Shown: piece after piece, positions 45,048-51,432 of the stretch
Layout: the number at the start of each line of letters is the position of its first letter
Numbering within the stretch: position 1 is the stretch's first letter
Assembly: GCF_026229185.1 (NCBI RefSeq)
Contig: NZ_JAGGJA010000010.1
Location: 1 to 64,000, forward strand
DNA length: 64,000 nt
Direction: 5' to 3'
DNA from: Fodinibius salsisoli
Lineage (GTDB): Bacteria; Bacteroidota; Rhodothermia; Balneolales; Balneolaceae
Notes under the pieces: model-generated
Database searches by the model: none
Seen by the model: the letters and a program-made list of their open reading frames with translations, nothing else
What the model was told of the DNA's origin: nothing
Program-made: the position numbers and the translations under genes

Positions 45048-45323
45048 ATGGACGATCAAACAAAACGAAATCAAATTAGAAAGACCTTTCAGGCCCTACA
45101 TGGAGATGAACCCTTGACGAGACTACAAGTTGCCCAAAAGACCGGTATACGGCGCGCGAATGTGTGTTGGTACATCCGACACTTTCGTAAACGAAATCAA
45201 GTTGCCGTTGTAAGGAAAGGCATCGATCCGATTACCCGCCACCCTGCAGAGTTCCTTACCACCAATCCGGATCTGTTCCCTGACGATCCACAAACGGATA
45301 TGTTCGGGGGCAGCGATGAGTAA
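45048..45323 (+). CDS. Winged-helix-like DNA-binding protein
   Basis: A 91-residue protein with a helix-turn-helix from LTRLQVAQKTGIRRANVCWYIRHFRKRNQVAVVRKG, the pattern of a winged-helix domain with a beta wing. The acidic tail ends FPDDPQTDMFGGSDE. The last eight bases overlap the next gene, so they are translated together. It may regulate the element or aid replication; no closer family is recognised. Confidence 0.75.
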   Translation: MDDQTKRNQIRKTFQALHGDEPLTRLQVAQKTGIRRANVCWYIRHFRKRNQVAVVRKGIDPITRHPAEFLTTNPDLFPDDPQTDMFGGSDE

Positions 45324-46113
45324 GGAATCAACCCGCCTCAAAATACCATGCGAAATGGCTGTATTTGCCTGTAGTGAGCATAAATATAAGCAGGTAGGCT
45401 GTTATACGGCATCACACTTTATCTACAGTGGCAACGCCCATAGTAGCGATAAGCCGGTTCATGCTGTGGCTGAAGCTACAGGCTATCCAGTCAAATCAGT
45501 GTATCGTTATTTCAGATGGCTGATATGTCGCAACTGGTTTGGTAAGAATAGCTATGGCCGGTACTACTTCCGAGGCATTGACCAAGTACATCAAATTGAA
45601 GGTTGGAAGTTCGCCCGAGCTGCTATGATGCGGAGTAAGGATTTACAGAATATTCAAGCGTTTATGGCAGGTGTGGTTTGCGCTTCACTTGTCCAAACGG
45701 GAAAGGGCCAACGTGGAGAGCAAGTTAAGGGGTGCTCCAAACATGACGTTGGCCCAATTTCCCTATCAGTGTTAGCGGATGTGTTAGATGTTTCAACCCG
45801 CCACGCTCAAAAGTTACGTAAAATGGCTGATGAAGCCAATTATATCCGTAATAAGCCAACATTAACCGAGATAACCAACTGGACACCTGAGGACTTGAAA
45901 GAGCTTAAAAAGCAGGATTTACATTATTTACCGGTAGAGCTTTTAGGATATGCAGATAAGAAGGTTACGGCAATTGATCGTATCCGTTATAAGGATGATA
46001 AGCTTTTCTTGCAAGAGGCTAACACAATTAAATATTTGCTACAGCTAAAGAGTAGAAAGGGCTTGTCTCAGTACCAGCCCCCAAACCCCAGTACTAATGT
46101 TAGAACGAAATGA
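45316..46113 (+). CDS. HTH-containing protein of unknown function, possibly a replication or regulator protein
   Basis: A 265-residue protein. AVAEATGYPVKSVYRYFRWL and LSVLADVLDVSTRHAQKLRKMADEANYI are two helix-turn-helix-like segments, in the style of phage replication or regulator proteins. The C-terminus is Lys-rich with KKVTAIDRIRYKDD. It starts inside the previous gene and overlaps the next small frame. I do not recognise a family, though two HTH units suggest DNA binding at repeated sites. Confidence 0.7.
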   Translation: MSKESTRLKIPCEMAVFACSEHKYKQVGCYTASHFIYSGNAHSSDKPVHAVAEATGYPVKSVYRYFRWLICRNWFGKNSYGRYYFRGIDQVHQIEGWKFARAAMMRSKDLQNIQAFMAGVVCASLVQTGKGQRGEQVKGCSKHDVGPISLSVLADVLDVSTRHAQKLRKMADEANYIRNKPTLTEITNWTPEDLKELKKQDLHYLPVELLGYADKKVTAIDRIRYKDDKLFLQEANTIKYLLQLKSRKGLSQYQPPNPSTNVRTK

Positions 46114-46231
46114 GAATGAACATTTGACCAATAACAACCCCATGGTAGATAAGCTCAAAGAAATTTTCGCTGATGATGTTGACTTGCTCTTTTTGTGGCT
46201 CTTAATCCTGATAATCTTGCAAACGCTATGA
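46097..46231 (+). CDS. Small single-pass membrane protein, 44 residues
   Basis: ATG 46097 opens a 44-codon frame ending in TGA at 46229-46231. The protein has a polar N-terminus (MLERNENEHLTNNN) and a hydrophobic stretch LLFLWLLILIILQTL at the end. A shorter start is at 46142. It overlaps the preceding gene by 17 bases and the next by four (ATGA), a chain of coupled starts that argues it is real. It could be a holin-like or toxin-like peptide, but there is no evidence beyond its shape. Confidence 0.5.
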   Translation: MLERNENEHLTNNNPMVDKLKEIFADDVDLLFLWLLILIILQTL

Positions 46232-46347
46232 GCTTAACGAAAGCAGACAAACAGAAATTGGAAGAATTACGGAAACAGAAACGCAACGGGAATCTTGACG
46301 AGAATATGCGCCCGTATCTGAAATGGCTTTTAAAACATGAAAATTAA
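46228..46347 (+). CDS. Very small polar protein, 39 residues
   Basis: ATG 46228 overlaps the stop of the upstream microgene (ATGA). The 39-residue product, starting MSLTKADKQKLEELRKQK and ending LKWLLKHEN, is a likely amphipathic helix. The overlap and the small gaps on both sides support translation. Confidence 0.5.
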   Translation: MSLTKADKQKLEELRKQKRNGNLDENMRPYLKWLLKHEN

Positions 46348-46371
46348 TCACAACAAACAATAAATAACGAT

Positions 46372-46941
46372 ATGAGTTACACAAGTTTATCAAAAAAAAG
46401 GAAGTCAATAAGATCAACAATTAATGAGAATAAGGCCGAACTATCCGAGTTGGAAGTGAAGCGTGATAATCTCTTTGAACAACTCGAAGAGGTTGAAGAG
46501 CAGCGCGTAAACGAACGTGCAAAGGTTAAGGTAGGCAGGGGATCGGATAAAAAATCGAAGGCCGCAGATAAGCAATATACGAACGTGAAATCCGAACTGG
46601 AGAAGGTGCGTGATGATATAGCAGTATCCGAGAAAGCGATCGAGATGCTGGAAGATGAAAAGGCAGAAATAGAATCAGATTTTCAGCAGGCTGCACGTAA
46701 GAAATGGCATGATAAGGCCGGTAAGCACTTGTCTAATATCCATGATCTGATGCAGCAGGTAAAATCCGAGATTGACACCCTTAATGGTTACCGTAAGGAG
46801 TTACAAGCGGATAGTTTTCATAACCCCAGCCGATCATTTTTTGAAGGTATAGGCCACGATTCAATGCCGGTTATTAGTAAAGGCAAGTTGGGAGCAGATG
46901 CACGGAATTTCATTACAATGAATAATCTCAAATCAGAATAA
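46372..46941 (+). CDS. Long coiled-coil protein of unknown function
   Basis: A 189-residue protein predicted to be mostly coiled coil: ELSELEVKRDNLFEQLEEVEEQ near 20-41, then VKSELEKVRDDIAVSEKAIEMLEDE near 74-98, and a short Gly/Pro-bearing tail (NPSRSFFEGIGHDSMPVISKG cut to its core FFEGIGHDS). Such proteins serve as scaffolds or tape-like parts in phages, but no direct link is visible. Confidence 0.7.
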   Translation: MSYTSLSKKRKSIRSTINENKAELSELEVKRDNLFEQLEEVEEQRVNERAKVKVGRGSDKKSKAADKQYTNVKSELEKVRDDIAVSEKAIEMLEDEKAEIESDFQQAARKKWHDKAGKHLSNIHDLMQQVKSEIDTLNGYRKELQADSFHNPSRSFFEGIGHDSMPVISKGKLGADARNFITMNNLKSE

Positions 46942-46942
46942 T

Positions 46943-47053
46943 ATGTCAAAATTCAAATTCACGGAATCACCAAAAAAACAGAAATCGGTAACTAAGAATC
47001 CGAAGAAAGCATTTTCAGTAACACCTAAGAAATCTAAAACCACAAAGGTATAA
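46943..47053 (+). CDS. Tiny basic protein, 36 residues
   Basis: ATG 46943 starts one base after the preceding stop and encodes 36 residues, MSKFKFTESPKKQKSVTKNP onward with Lys/Ser/Thr repeats, ending at TAA 47051-47053. The next gene starts four bases later. Its tight placement supports a gene; its charge suggests nucleic-acid binding. Confidence 0.5.
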   Translation: MSKFKFTESPKKQKSVTKNPKKAFSVTPKKSKTTKV

Positions 47054-47057
47054 CGAT

Positions 47058-47303
47058 ATGACAGTAACAAAAGAGCAATTAGACAACCTACGAACTGAGG
47101 ACGGTTACTTTTCAGAGCCTGAAGCCAAACTCTTGGAAAAGATGGAAGGCAAACCACTTAACGAGATTGTTCAGGACGTTGAGCAGCAATCCAATATCCC
47201 TAAGGGAAATCCAGCAACCGATTGGTCTCGAAAACAGAAGCTGGCTTATCTGGAAGATCATTCGCACCAGGATTATAAAACGTTAATTGATGAACGGAAA
47301 TAG
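47058..47303 (+). CDS. Small helical protein of unknown function
   Basis: An 81-residue protein (MTVTKEQLDNLRTEDGYFSE, then KMEGKPLNEIVQDVEQQSNI) predicted to be helical and acidic-basic mixed. No domain recognised. A 180-bp gap with inverted repeats (GGCCGAAAATCGG) follows before the next gene. Confidence 0.6.
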   Translation: MTVTKEQLDNLRTEDGYFSEPEAKLLEKMEGKPLNEIVQDVEQQSNIPKGNPATDWSRKQKLAYLEDHSHQDYKTLIDERK

Positions 47304-47483
47304 GGGTATGGCCGAAAATCGGTCTGGCCGGTGTAGTGTGTGCGCTGGCCGCCCCTTTAATATCGGCAGGAAAGCACACATAACAAACGAAATATCTTAT
47401 AGGCTATAGGGGGTAGTAAAAACCCATTTGAAGCCTGTAGAACTAATTTTAATGCCTTATACAGCAAATTAAACTCCGTTATA

Positions 47484-47741
47484 ATGAGCAGTTACAAACG
47501 AAATAGGAGCCGTAAAAGCTGGGATATTCAGAAATTGAAACTTCGTATCCAGGACGCTTTAAAAGCGATTGAACCCGTTTTTTTAGGTGAAGAGGGCAAA
47601 GACTACGATAGGGATGATATGCAGCTCAAATGTAAGGCTGCTCATGCCTATTCCCAGCTGGCAAGTAAGCACCGCAAACTCTTAGAATTGGAAGAAATCG
47701 AGGAGCGGTTGAGTAAATTGGAAGAACAACACAATACATGA
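47484..47741 (+). CDS. Small coiled-coil protein with C-terminal ERLSKLE motif
   Basis: An 85-residue protein: basic start SSYKRNRSRKSWDIQKLKLR, central AHAYSQLASKHRKLLELEEI, and a C-terminal EERLSKLEE. The RL-KLE motif recurs near the N-terminus of the next two small proteins and is common in small proteins of tailed-phage DNA-packaging regions. Function unknown. Confidence 0.6.
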   Translation: MSSYKRNRSRKSWDIQKLKLRIQDALKAIEPVFLGEEGKDYDRDDMQLKCKAAHAYSQLASKHRKLLELEEIEERLSKLEEQHNT

Positions 47742-47745
47742 TAAA

Positions 47746-47991
47746 ATGAGTTATAAACGCAGATTGGACAAAATCGAAGAGAACAGCTGTCATGGTTTAT
47801 CGCTTGATGCGTTGACCATTGCAGACGAACCGATTATCCGCGAAGATATAGCGACCGATAAGCAGAAATACATACAGGTGCCCACACCCTTTGGTATGGG
47901 ATTGAAGCCCGTTGATGATAGTCACCCGCAGGGTATGACTAAGCAGCAGCATCTTGAAAACGGTAATGATATAGCATACGAGGTACAATAA
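47746..47991 (+). CDS. Small protein with N-terminal RRLDKIE motif
   Basis: An 81-residue protein that starts MSYKRRLDKIEENS, similar to the start of the next gene. The rest (YIQVPTPFGMGLKPVDD, then GMTKQQHLENGNDI) is not recognised. It starts four bases after the preceding stop. Confidence 0.6.
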   Translation: MSYKRRLDKIEENSCHGLSLDALTIADEPIIREDIATDKQKYIQVPTPFGMGLKPVDDSHPQGMTKQQHLENGNDIAYEVQ

Positions 47992-47993
47992 TT

Positions 47994-48179
47994 ATGAAAA
48001 GTCACGAACGTAGGATAGAAAAGCTGGAAGATAAGACTATGAACACCAGACCTGATGCTCCGGATAATCTGGGGGATCTATACGCTACGGAAGATGACCC
48101 CAAGTCTGAAATGAGCAAGGCTTTAGATGCTTTGTATAATCCAAACAGGGGAACTAAGAATCCCAATGATGCAATTTGA
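47994..48179 (+). CDS. Small protein with N-terminal RRIEKLE motif
   Basis: A 61-residue protein starting MKSHERRIEKLEDK, matching the RRLDKIE start of its neighbour. The tail is Asn/Pro/Asp-rich (LYNPNRGTKNPNDAI). The gap to the previous gene is only two bases. Confidence 0.6.
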   Translation: MKSHERRIEKLEDKTMNTRPDAPDNLGDLYATEDDPKSEMSKALDALYNPNRGTKNPNDAI

Positions 48180-48214
48180 ATGATATTCTTTAAAAGCAAA
48201 AAAACGGCAACATC

Positions 48215-48472
48215 ATGAATAATTATAAAGCTTTGTTCTTACTGGCGACTGCATTTGTTGTGGTGAATAGTAATTTCTCATGTTCTCAAAGCGAGCTTTC
48301 ACCGGCGTTGCAGGAGTATTTGAATAAGTCAAAGAAACAGCAACCAACAGATACAACATTTACGAGGATTCCCTTAACATTCCCTGAAAGAAGGAGGCAT
48401 CCTGATGATTTTTTCCGGGAAGAGTTAGGGAGAGGTGTTCCAATAGACTTTGCCGAAAATGATAGTATTTAG
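48215..48472 (+). CDS. Small exported or lipoprotein-like protein
   Basis: An 85-residue protein with a hydrophobic N-terminus (YKALFLLATAFVVVNSNFSC) where Cys 23 could be a lipobox, then a Lys/Arg/Glu-rich polar body (IPLTFPERRRHPDDFFREEL). It may be a lysis-type or surface lipoprotein, which is a guess. No family recognised. Confidence 0.55.
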   Translation: MNNYKALFLLATAFVVVNSNFSCSQSELSPALQEYLNKSKKQQPTDTTFTRIPLTFPERRRHPDDFFREELGRGVPIDFAENDSI

Positions 48473-48580
48473 CTAATGGTATAGTATGCCGGAAGGTATT
48501 TAAACGCCTTAGAACGAATCCTCAGAAGCCGTTTAGAGGCCACAGACAACGATTTTTACAATTAACCAAATAACAGCATT

Positions 48581-49228
48581 ATGTTAGACATAGCAGGTAA
48601 ATTAACGATGGGAACCGGCGGTGAGATCGGCAACGCCGGAGCAGACTATTCCATCACAGACGAGGGATTCAACGTAACGGAAAACGCCTCTTTTTTAGAG
48701 CGCAACGCCTATACCGTTGGTAATGCCCGAGGTGCTTTCTGGGGAGACGGGAGCGATATCATATTAGAAGCCCGGGACTTGTCCGGCGGAGACCTTGCCC
48801 TTCGATCTCTGGGTGGAAATATAAACCTTCGCAGTGTTGGTTCTGTAGGTGAAAATAATCTATACGGCTACAACCACTTCGAACGCTTCCAGCAGCAGGG
48901 CGATGAGACGCGCACGCTGACTAATAGCGGGGAGGACTCGTTAACTATTGATGCGCCTATCGTGCGGCTTACCTCTGTTAATTCAGGAGCAGTACTGGCC
49001 CGAATTGATATAGGCACGTCTCCGAATACTGATCGGTCGTTCTCTTTTGCTCTTGTCAACGATTCAGGAACAGACTTGACGGTACGCGACCAGAGCAACG
49101 CAAGTCTTTCTGGGGCCAATGTTATAACACCCGCCCATGTTGACCGGGAGTTCCAGGACGGCGGCCGCTTTGAAGTAACCTACATTTTAGCAACGGGTAA
49201 TTATCACATTAACCAGGACAGGAATTAA
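48581..49228 (+). CDS. Repeat-rich protein resembling a phage tail-fibre or structural protein
   Basis: A 215-residue protein without a signal peptide. It is dominated by Gly, Asn, Ser and Asp with short beta-like repeats (MGTGGEIGNAGADYSITDEGF, IILEARDLSGGDLALRSLGGN cut to its core DLSGGDLALR, INLRSVGSVGENNLYGYN, VRLTSVNSGAV, and a C-terminal GRFEVTYILATGNYHINQD). This kind of beta-solenoid or trimeric-fibre sequence is usual for phage tail fibres or baseplate proteins, but no single family is certain. It sits one base ahead of the Ntn-hydrolase-like gene, so the two are probably one transcript. The base composition is higher in GC than in the small genes upstream. Confidence 0.55.
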   Translation: MLDIAGKLTMGTGGEIGNAGADYSITDEGFNVTENASFLERNAYTVGNARGAFWGDGSDIILEARDLSGGDLALRSLGGNINLRSVGSVGENNLYGYNHFERFQQQGDETRTLTNSGEDSLTIDAPIVRLTSVNSGAVLARIDIGTSPNTDRSFSFALVNDSGTDLTVRDQSNASLSGANVITPAHVDREFQDGGRFEVTYILATGNYHINQDRN

Positions 49229-49229
49229 A

Positions 49230-49883
49230 ATGAGTTGTATAGCAATCACTTCGACACGAAAGAAAATTATACTTTTATCAGACGGCCGGTCAGCTTCCGA
49301 GGCTACCAGAGAGGTAACACGGATGGACAAGCCCAAAGTTCATAAGGTATCCGGGGACACCGGTCTGGCATGGCTGGGGTGGTATCCGACCGAGAGCGCG
49401 GACAAAGAGCTTGTAGAACATTTGAACCCTACCGAGTGGCCGACCATGAACGCCGAAATATTGGCCCATAAAGCGTCTGATTACATCAAAGACGGAATGT
49501 CCCCGGAGGCACTGGCAAAGCTGGACGGAGAGAACCCGCTAAGGATCTGCATTCTGATTATTGGCTACGACGGCAGTCAGCCCGTTATCTGGCAGATTGA
49601 CTCTCACCGGGGAGAACGGTTTGAACCTGTCTCACATAACCTGCCAATAGGAAAATCCGCTTGGATGGGATACGATAAGGGCACTTCCGATCCTACTCCT
49701 TACGTGGCAAGCTATAACACATTGCGAGAGCACGGGAGAACGCCCATACAGGCCGCCCGGCAAGCGTTTAAAGCAGCGGTAGAGAGTTATAAGGCGAAGG
49801 GAAAGCCGGTAGGCGGGGAGACGTTCAGCGTTGTTCTCCGGCCAGCCAAACAGAGCAAGTTTAGACATGCGCTAATGAATTAA
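49230..49883 (+). CDS. Proteasome-fold (Ntn-hydrolase-like) protein
   Basis: A 217-residue protein with a proteasome beta/HslV-like layout. MSCIAITSTRKKIILLSDGRSASEAT matches the standard strand-turn pattern in which a small nucleophile residue precedes strands ending in D-R-A (core shown: IILLSDGRSAS). KVHKVSGDTGLAWLGW corresponds to the K-I-x-x-I-gate region and GETFSVVLRPAKQSK to the last strands. Candidate nucleophiles after Met removal are Ser 2 or Cys 3; the expected Thr 1 is absent. It has no signal peptide. In a mobile element next to a fibre-like gene it could be a protein-processing enzyme, but activity is not shown. Confidence 0.55.
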   Translation: MSCIAITSTRKKIILLSDGRSASEATREVTRMDKPKVHKVSGDTGLAWLGWYPTESADKELVEHLNPTEWPTMNAEILAHKASDYIKDGMSPEALAKLDGENPLRICILIIGYDGSQPVIWQIDSHRGERFEPVSHNLPIGKSAWMGYDKGTSDPTPYVASYNTLREHGRTPIQAARQAFKAAVESYKAKGKPVGGETFSVVLRPAKQSKFRHALMN

Positions 49884-49960
49884 TTATATTCCAGTACTCT
49901 CTTGATGAATAGTAGGCCTTGTAGGTTGATAGCTTGCAGGGCTATTTTTATTTCTAACTC

Positions 49961-50338
49961 TTATTCTGAAACCATTACTTTTATTTCCCAATCTCCATTA
50001 GCAGAGTTAGATTTTAAGTAAAATCTTCCTGATTGATAAATAAAGGATTCGCCACTTATATTCTCTTTATTTACTTCGTTGGCTACAATCTCGCCTTCAA
50101 ATGTTTCTTGCCCAGGCTTTAGTAAGTAAACTTGAAGGATATGGCCGTTACCTTTGAGTACGGGATTTGATGCTGTTGAACTATATTCAATTTTCCATTC
50201 TTCAGAATTAACTGTAAAAGGAGCTGTATTTGATATACCAGAACCCTCAAATGTTTCAATAGTTTTCCATTCTTGATCTTGAGCATTAGCCGTTATAGCT
50301 ATACATACAATCAACGATATTAGCCATAATTTTTTCAT
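49961..50338 (-). CDS. Small exported protein of unknown function (reverse-strand cargo gene 1)
   Basis: A 125-residue protein with signal peptide MKKLWLISLIVCIAITANAQ (residues 1-20). The mature part is beta-rich (ILQVYLLKPGQETFEGEIVA, SGRFYLKSNSANGDWEIKV). It is on the strand opposite to the rest of the element and shares its leader with the next gene. No family recognised. Such reversed exported genes at the end of an element resemble morons. Confidence 0.7.
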   Translation of the reverse strand: MKKLWLISLIVCIAITANAQDQEWKTIETFEGSGISNTAPFTVNSEEWKIEYSSTASNPVLKGNGHILQVYLLKPGQETFEGEIVANEVNKENISGESFIYQSGRFYLKSNSANGDWEIKVMVSE

Positions 50339-50339
50339 A

Positions 50340-50418
50340 AGTACCCCGTCTTTGATGATAAATTGAAAAGTAAGTTAGAAGGATATATCAGAATCCCAAA
50401 ACACCGCACAGAATCTGG
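50340..50418 (-). promoter_or_regulatory. Duplicated leader/promoter region, copy 1
   Basis: Immediately upstream of cargo gene 1 on the minus strand. It shares with copy 2 (50885-50966) the block ACGGGGTAC next to the start codon, then ATCATCAAA, and further up TTTTG-ATTCTG and TGTGCGG in the same order. The order and spacing, but not every base, are kept, which suggests a common promoter and ribosome site. Confidence 0.6.
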
Positions 50419-50437
50419 TCTATTTAAGAGGGCTTTT

Positions 50438-50884
50438 TTATTTGCGATCAATAGCAAACCCCGAAATTTCAACACCCTGAACGTTTAAAGTTCCATTCAT
50501 TCGAGAAGTAGGAGTAACATCAAACCGAGTTATTGCATCTGCTCCCATATCTTTGGCAACTTTATAAATTTCATCAATAGCTTTTTCAACGTTAATACTT
50601 TCAGGATAAAATTCCTCTACAGTTCTATATCCGCTTTGACTATCTGAATCTGGAATGCGCCTTTCCATTTTTCGAACGGCTGGCCATTGGGTAACTGTAA
50701 TTAATCCAATAGATTGGTACTCTTCTAAATACTGTTCAGGTGTAATTAGAAAACCTTGAGCAGTATATTCTGAAAAGTCATAACCCGTAACGTTGACCAC
50801 TTCACTACGTGCTACTGTTTTAGGTCCACTGCATGAAATTGAGATAAAAGCCAATATTAAAATTGATATAGTAAGCCTATACAT
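50438..50884 (-). CDS. Small lipoprotein of unknown function (reverse-strand cargo gene 2)
   Basis: A 148-residue protein with lipobox SISC (Cys 18) after MYRLTISILILAFISI. The body includes ITPEQYLEEYQSIGLITVTQ, EKAIDEIYKVAKDMGADAITRFDV and EISGFAIDRK, a pattern that recalls small YbjQ/DUF4156-like surface lipoproteins, weakly. It shares a duplicated leader with cargo gene 1. No function assigned. Confidence 0.7.
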   Translation of the reverse strand: MYRLTISILILAFISISCSGPKTVARSEVVNVTGYDFSEYTAQGFLITPEQYLEEYQSIGLITVTQWPAVRKMERRIPDSDSQSGYRTVEEFYPESINVEKAIDEIYKVAKDMGADAITRFDVTPTSRMNGTLNVQGVEISGFAIDRK

Positions 50885-50966
50885 AGTACCCCGTCTTTTG
50901 ATGATGATTAATTTAACATCAATTTAGTAGGATTTAACAGAATAGCAAAACCGCACACAGAAACCA
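50885..50966 (-). promoter_or_regulatory. Duplicated leader/promoter region, copy 2
   Basis: It lies directly upstream of cargo gene 2 and matches copy 1 in AGTACCCCGTCTTT-GATGAT (plus-strand reading), an A/T-rich middle, and CAGAAT and CCGCACA at the far end. A third short match, GCGCACAGAATCCGG, occurs at about 51063-51077. Confidence 0.6.
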
Positions 50967-51128
50967 GCACGGTGAAAGGTACGGGACGTTTTATTCCAAC
51001 CAACCGCCATTCCTTAGATTAAGGGTAGCCATAGTCTAACTGACTTGAATAGCCACCCTATAACTACCCTATGCGCACAGAATCCGGATTATTGGAGAGA
51101 GAAATTAGAGGGGAGGTAAAACATTCTG

Positions 51129-51150
51129 TGTTGTCCCTATGTTGTCCCGA
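51129..51150 (+). promoter_or_regulatory. Putative right arm-type integrase site
   Basis: Exact 22-bp copy of 42749-42770, in the same orientation, 58 bp inside attR. Both have two TTGTCCC units 11 bases apart, which fits paired arm sites for the element's integrase. Not experimentally known. Confidence 0.6.
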
Positions 51151-51208
51151 ACTAAAAATAAGGATTAAATGAACGACTTATCTGTTAGGTTGTAATCATC
51201 GTAAGTCA

Positions 51209-51280
51209 TTGGGAGGCAAGGAGTACCTGAGGGGGGACTCGAACCCCCACAACCGAAATGGTTACCGGATTTTGAATCCG
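51209..51280. repeat. attR: 3' part of the intact tRNA-Leu
   Basis: Exact 72-bp partner of attL. It starts 15 bases beyond the tRNA 3' end and stops in the anticodon stem. Chromosomal sequence (GCGCGTCTACC) continues into the tRNA 5' half, so the tRNA gene is whole after integration. Confidence 0.95.
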
Positions 51281-51308
51281 GCGCGTCTACCAATTCCGCC
51301 ACTCAGGC
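51224..51308 (-). tRNA. tRNA-Leu(CAA)
   Basis: Reading the minus strand, an 85-nt class II tRNA folds: acceptor GCCTGAG with CTCAGGT (first pair G-U), D arm AATTGGTAGAC, anticodon stem CCGGA/TCCGG with loop TTCAAAA giving anticodon CAA, a long variable arm (AACC-ATTTC-GGTT), and T arm GGGGGTTCGAGTCCCCC. No CCA is encoded. It lies 124 bp downstream of miaB on the same strand and is the attachment gene of the element. Confidence 0.95.
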
Positions 51309-51432
51309 ATCAAGGAAATTTTGTGAATCAGAATATAAGGGATTGGGTACTACTTATACAACCTCAATTTGTCTTTTTTAGTCTGCATAATCCATAAAAA
51401 AGCGGGATCCGGAATGCTTAATCAAGTTGGGT

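Larger units (their letters stand above)
42561..51280. mobile_element. Integrative element in tRNA-Leu(CAA), P4-type integrase
   Basis: An exact 72-bp direct repeat at 42561-42632 and 51209-51280 frames about 8.6 kb. The right copy is the 3' part of an intact tRNA-Leu gene; the left copy is a displaced 3' fragment. A P4-type integrase lies just inside the left end. Most genes between are unique, small and of unknown function, with AlpA-like, HTH and tail-fibre-like members. No portal, terminase, capsid or conjugation gene is recognised, so the element may be a phage satellite or a decayed prophage. It may carry cargo with its own promoters at the right end (49961-50884). Confidence 0.92.

Noticed and set aside
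42389-51280. CRISPR array or toxin-antitoxin module within the element
   Set aside because: No regular repeat-spacer pattern is seen and no classic toxin-antitoxin pair is recognised; the small genes remain unassigned.
51209-51397. Coding frame over the tRNA-Leu region on the plus strand
   Set aside because: It is the antisense of a clear tRNA-Leu; a similar false frame arises at the displaced attL copy.
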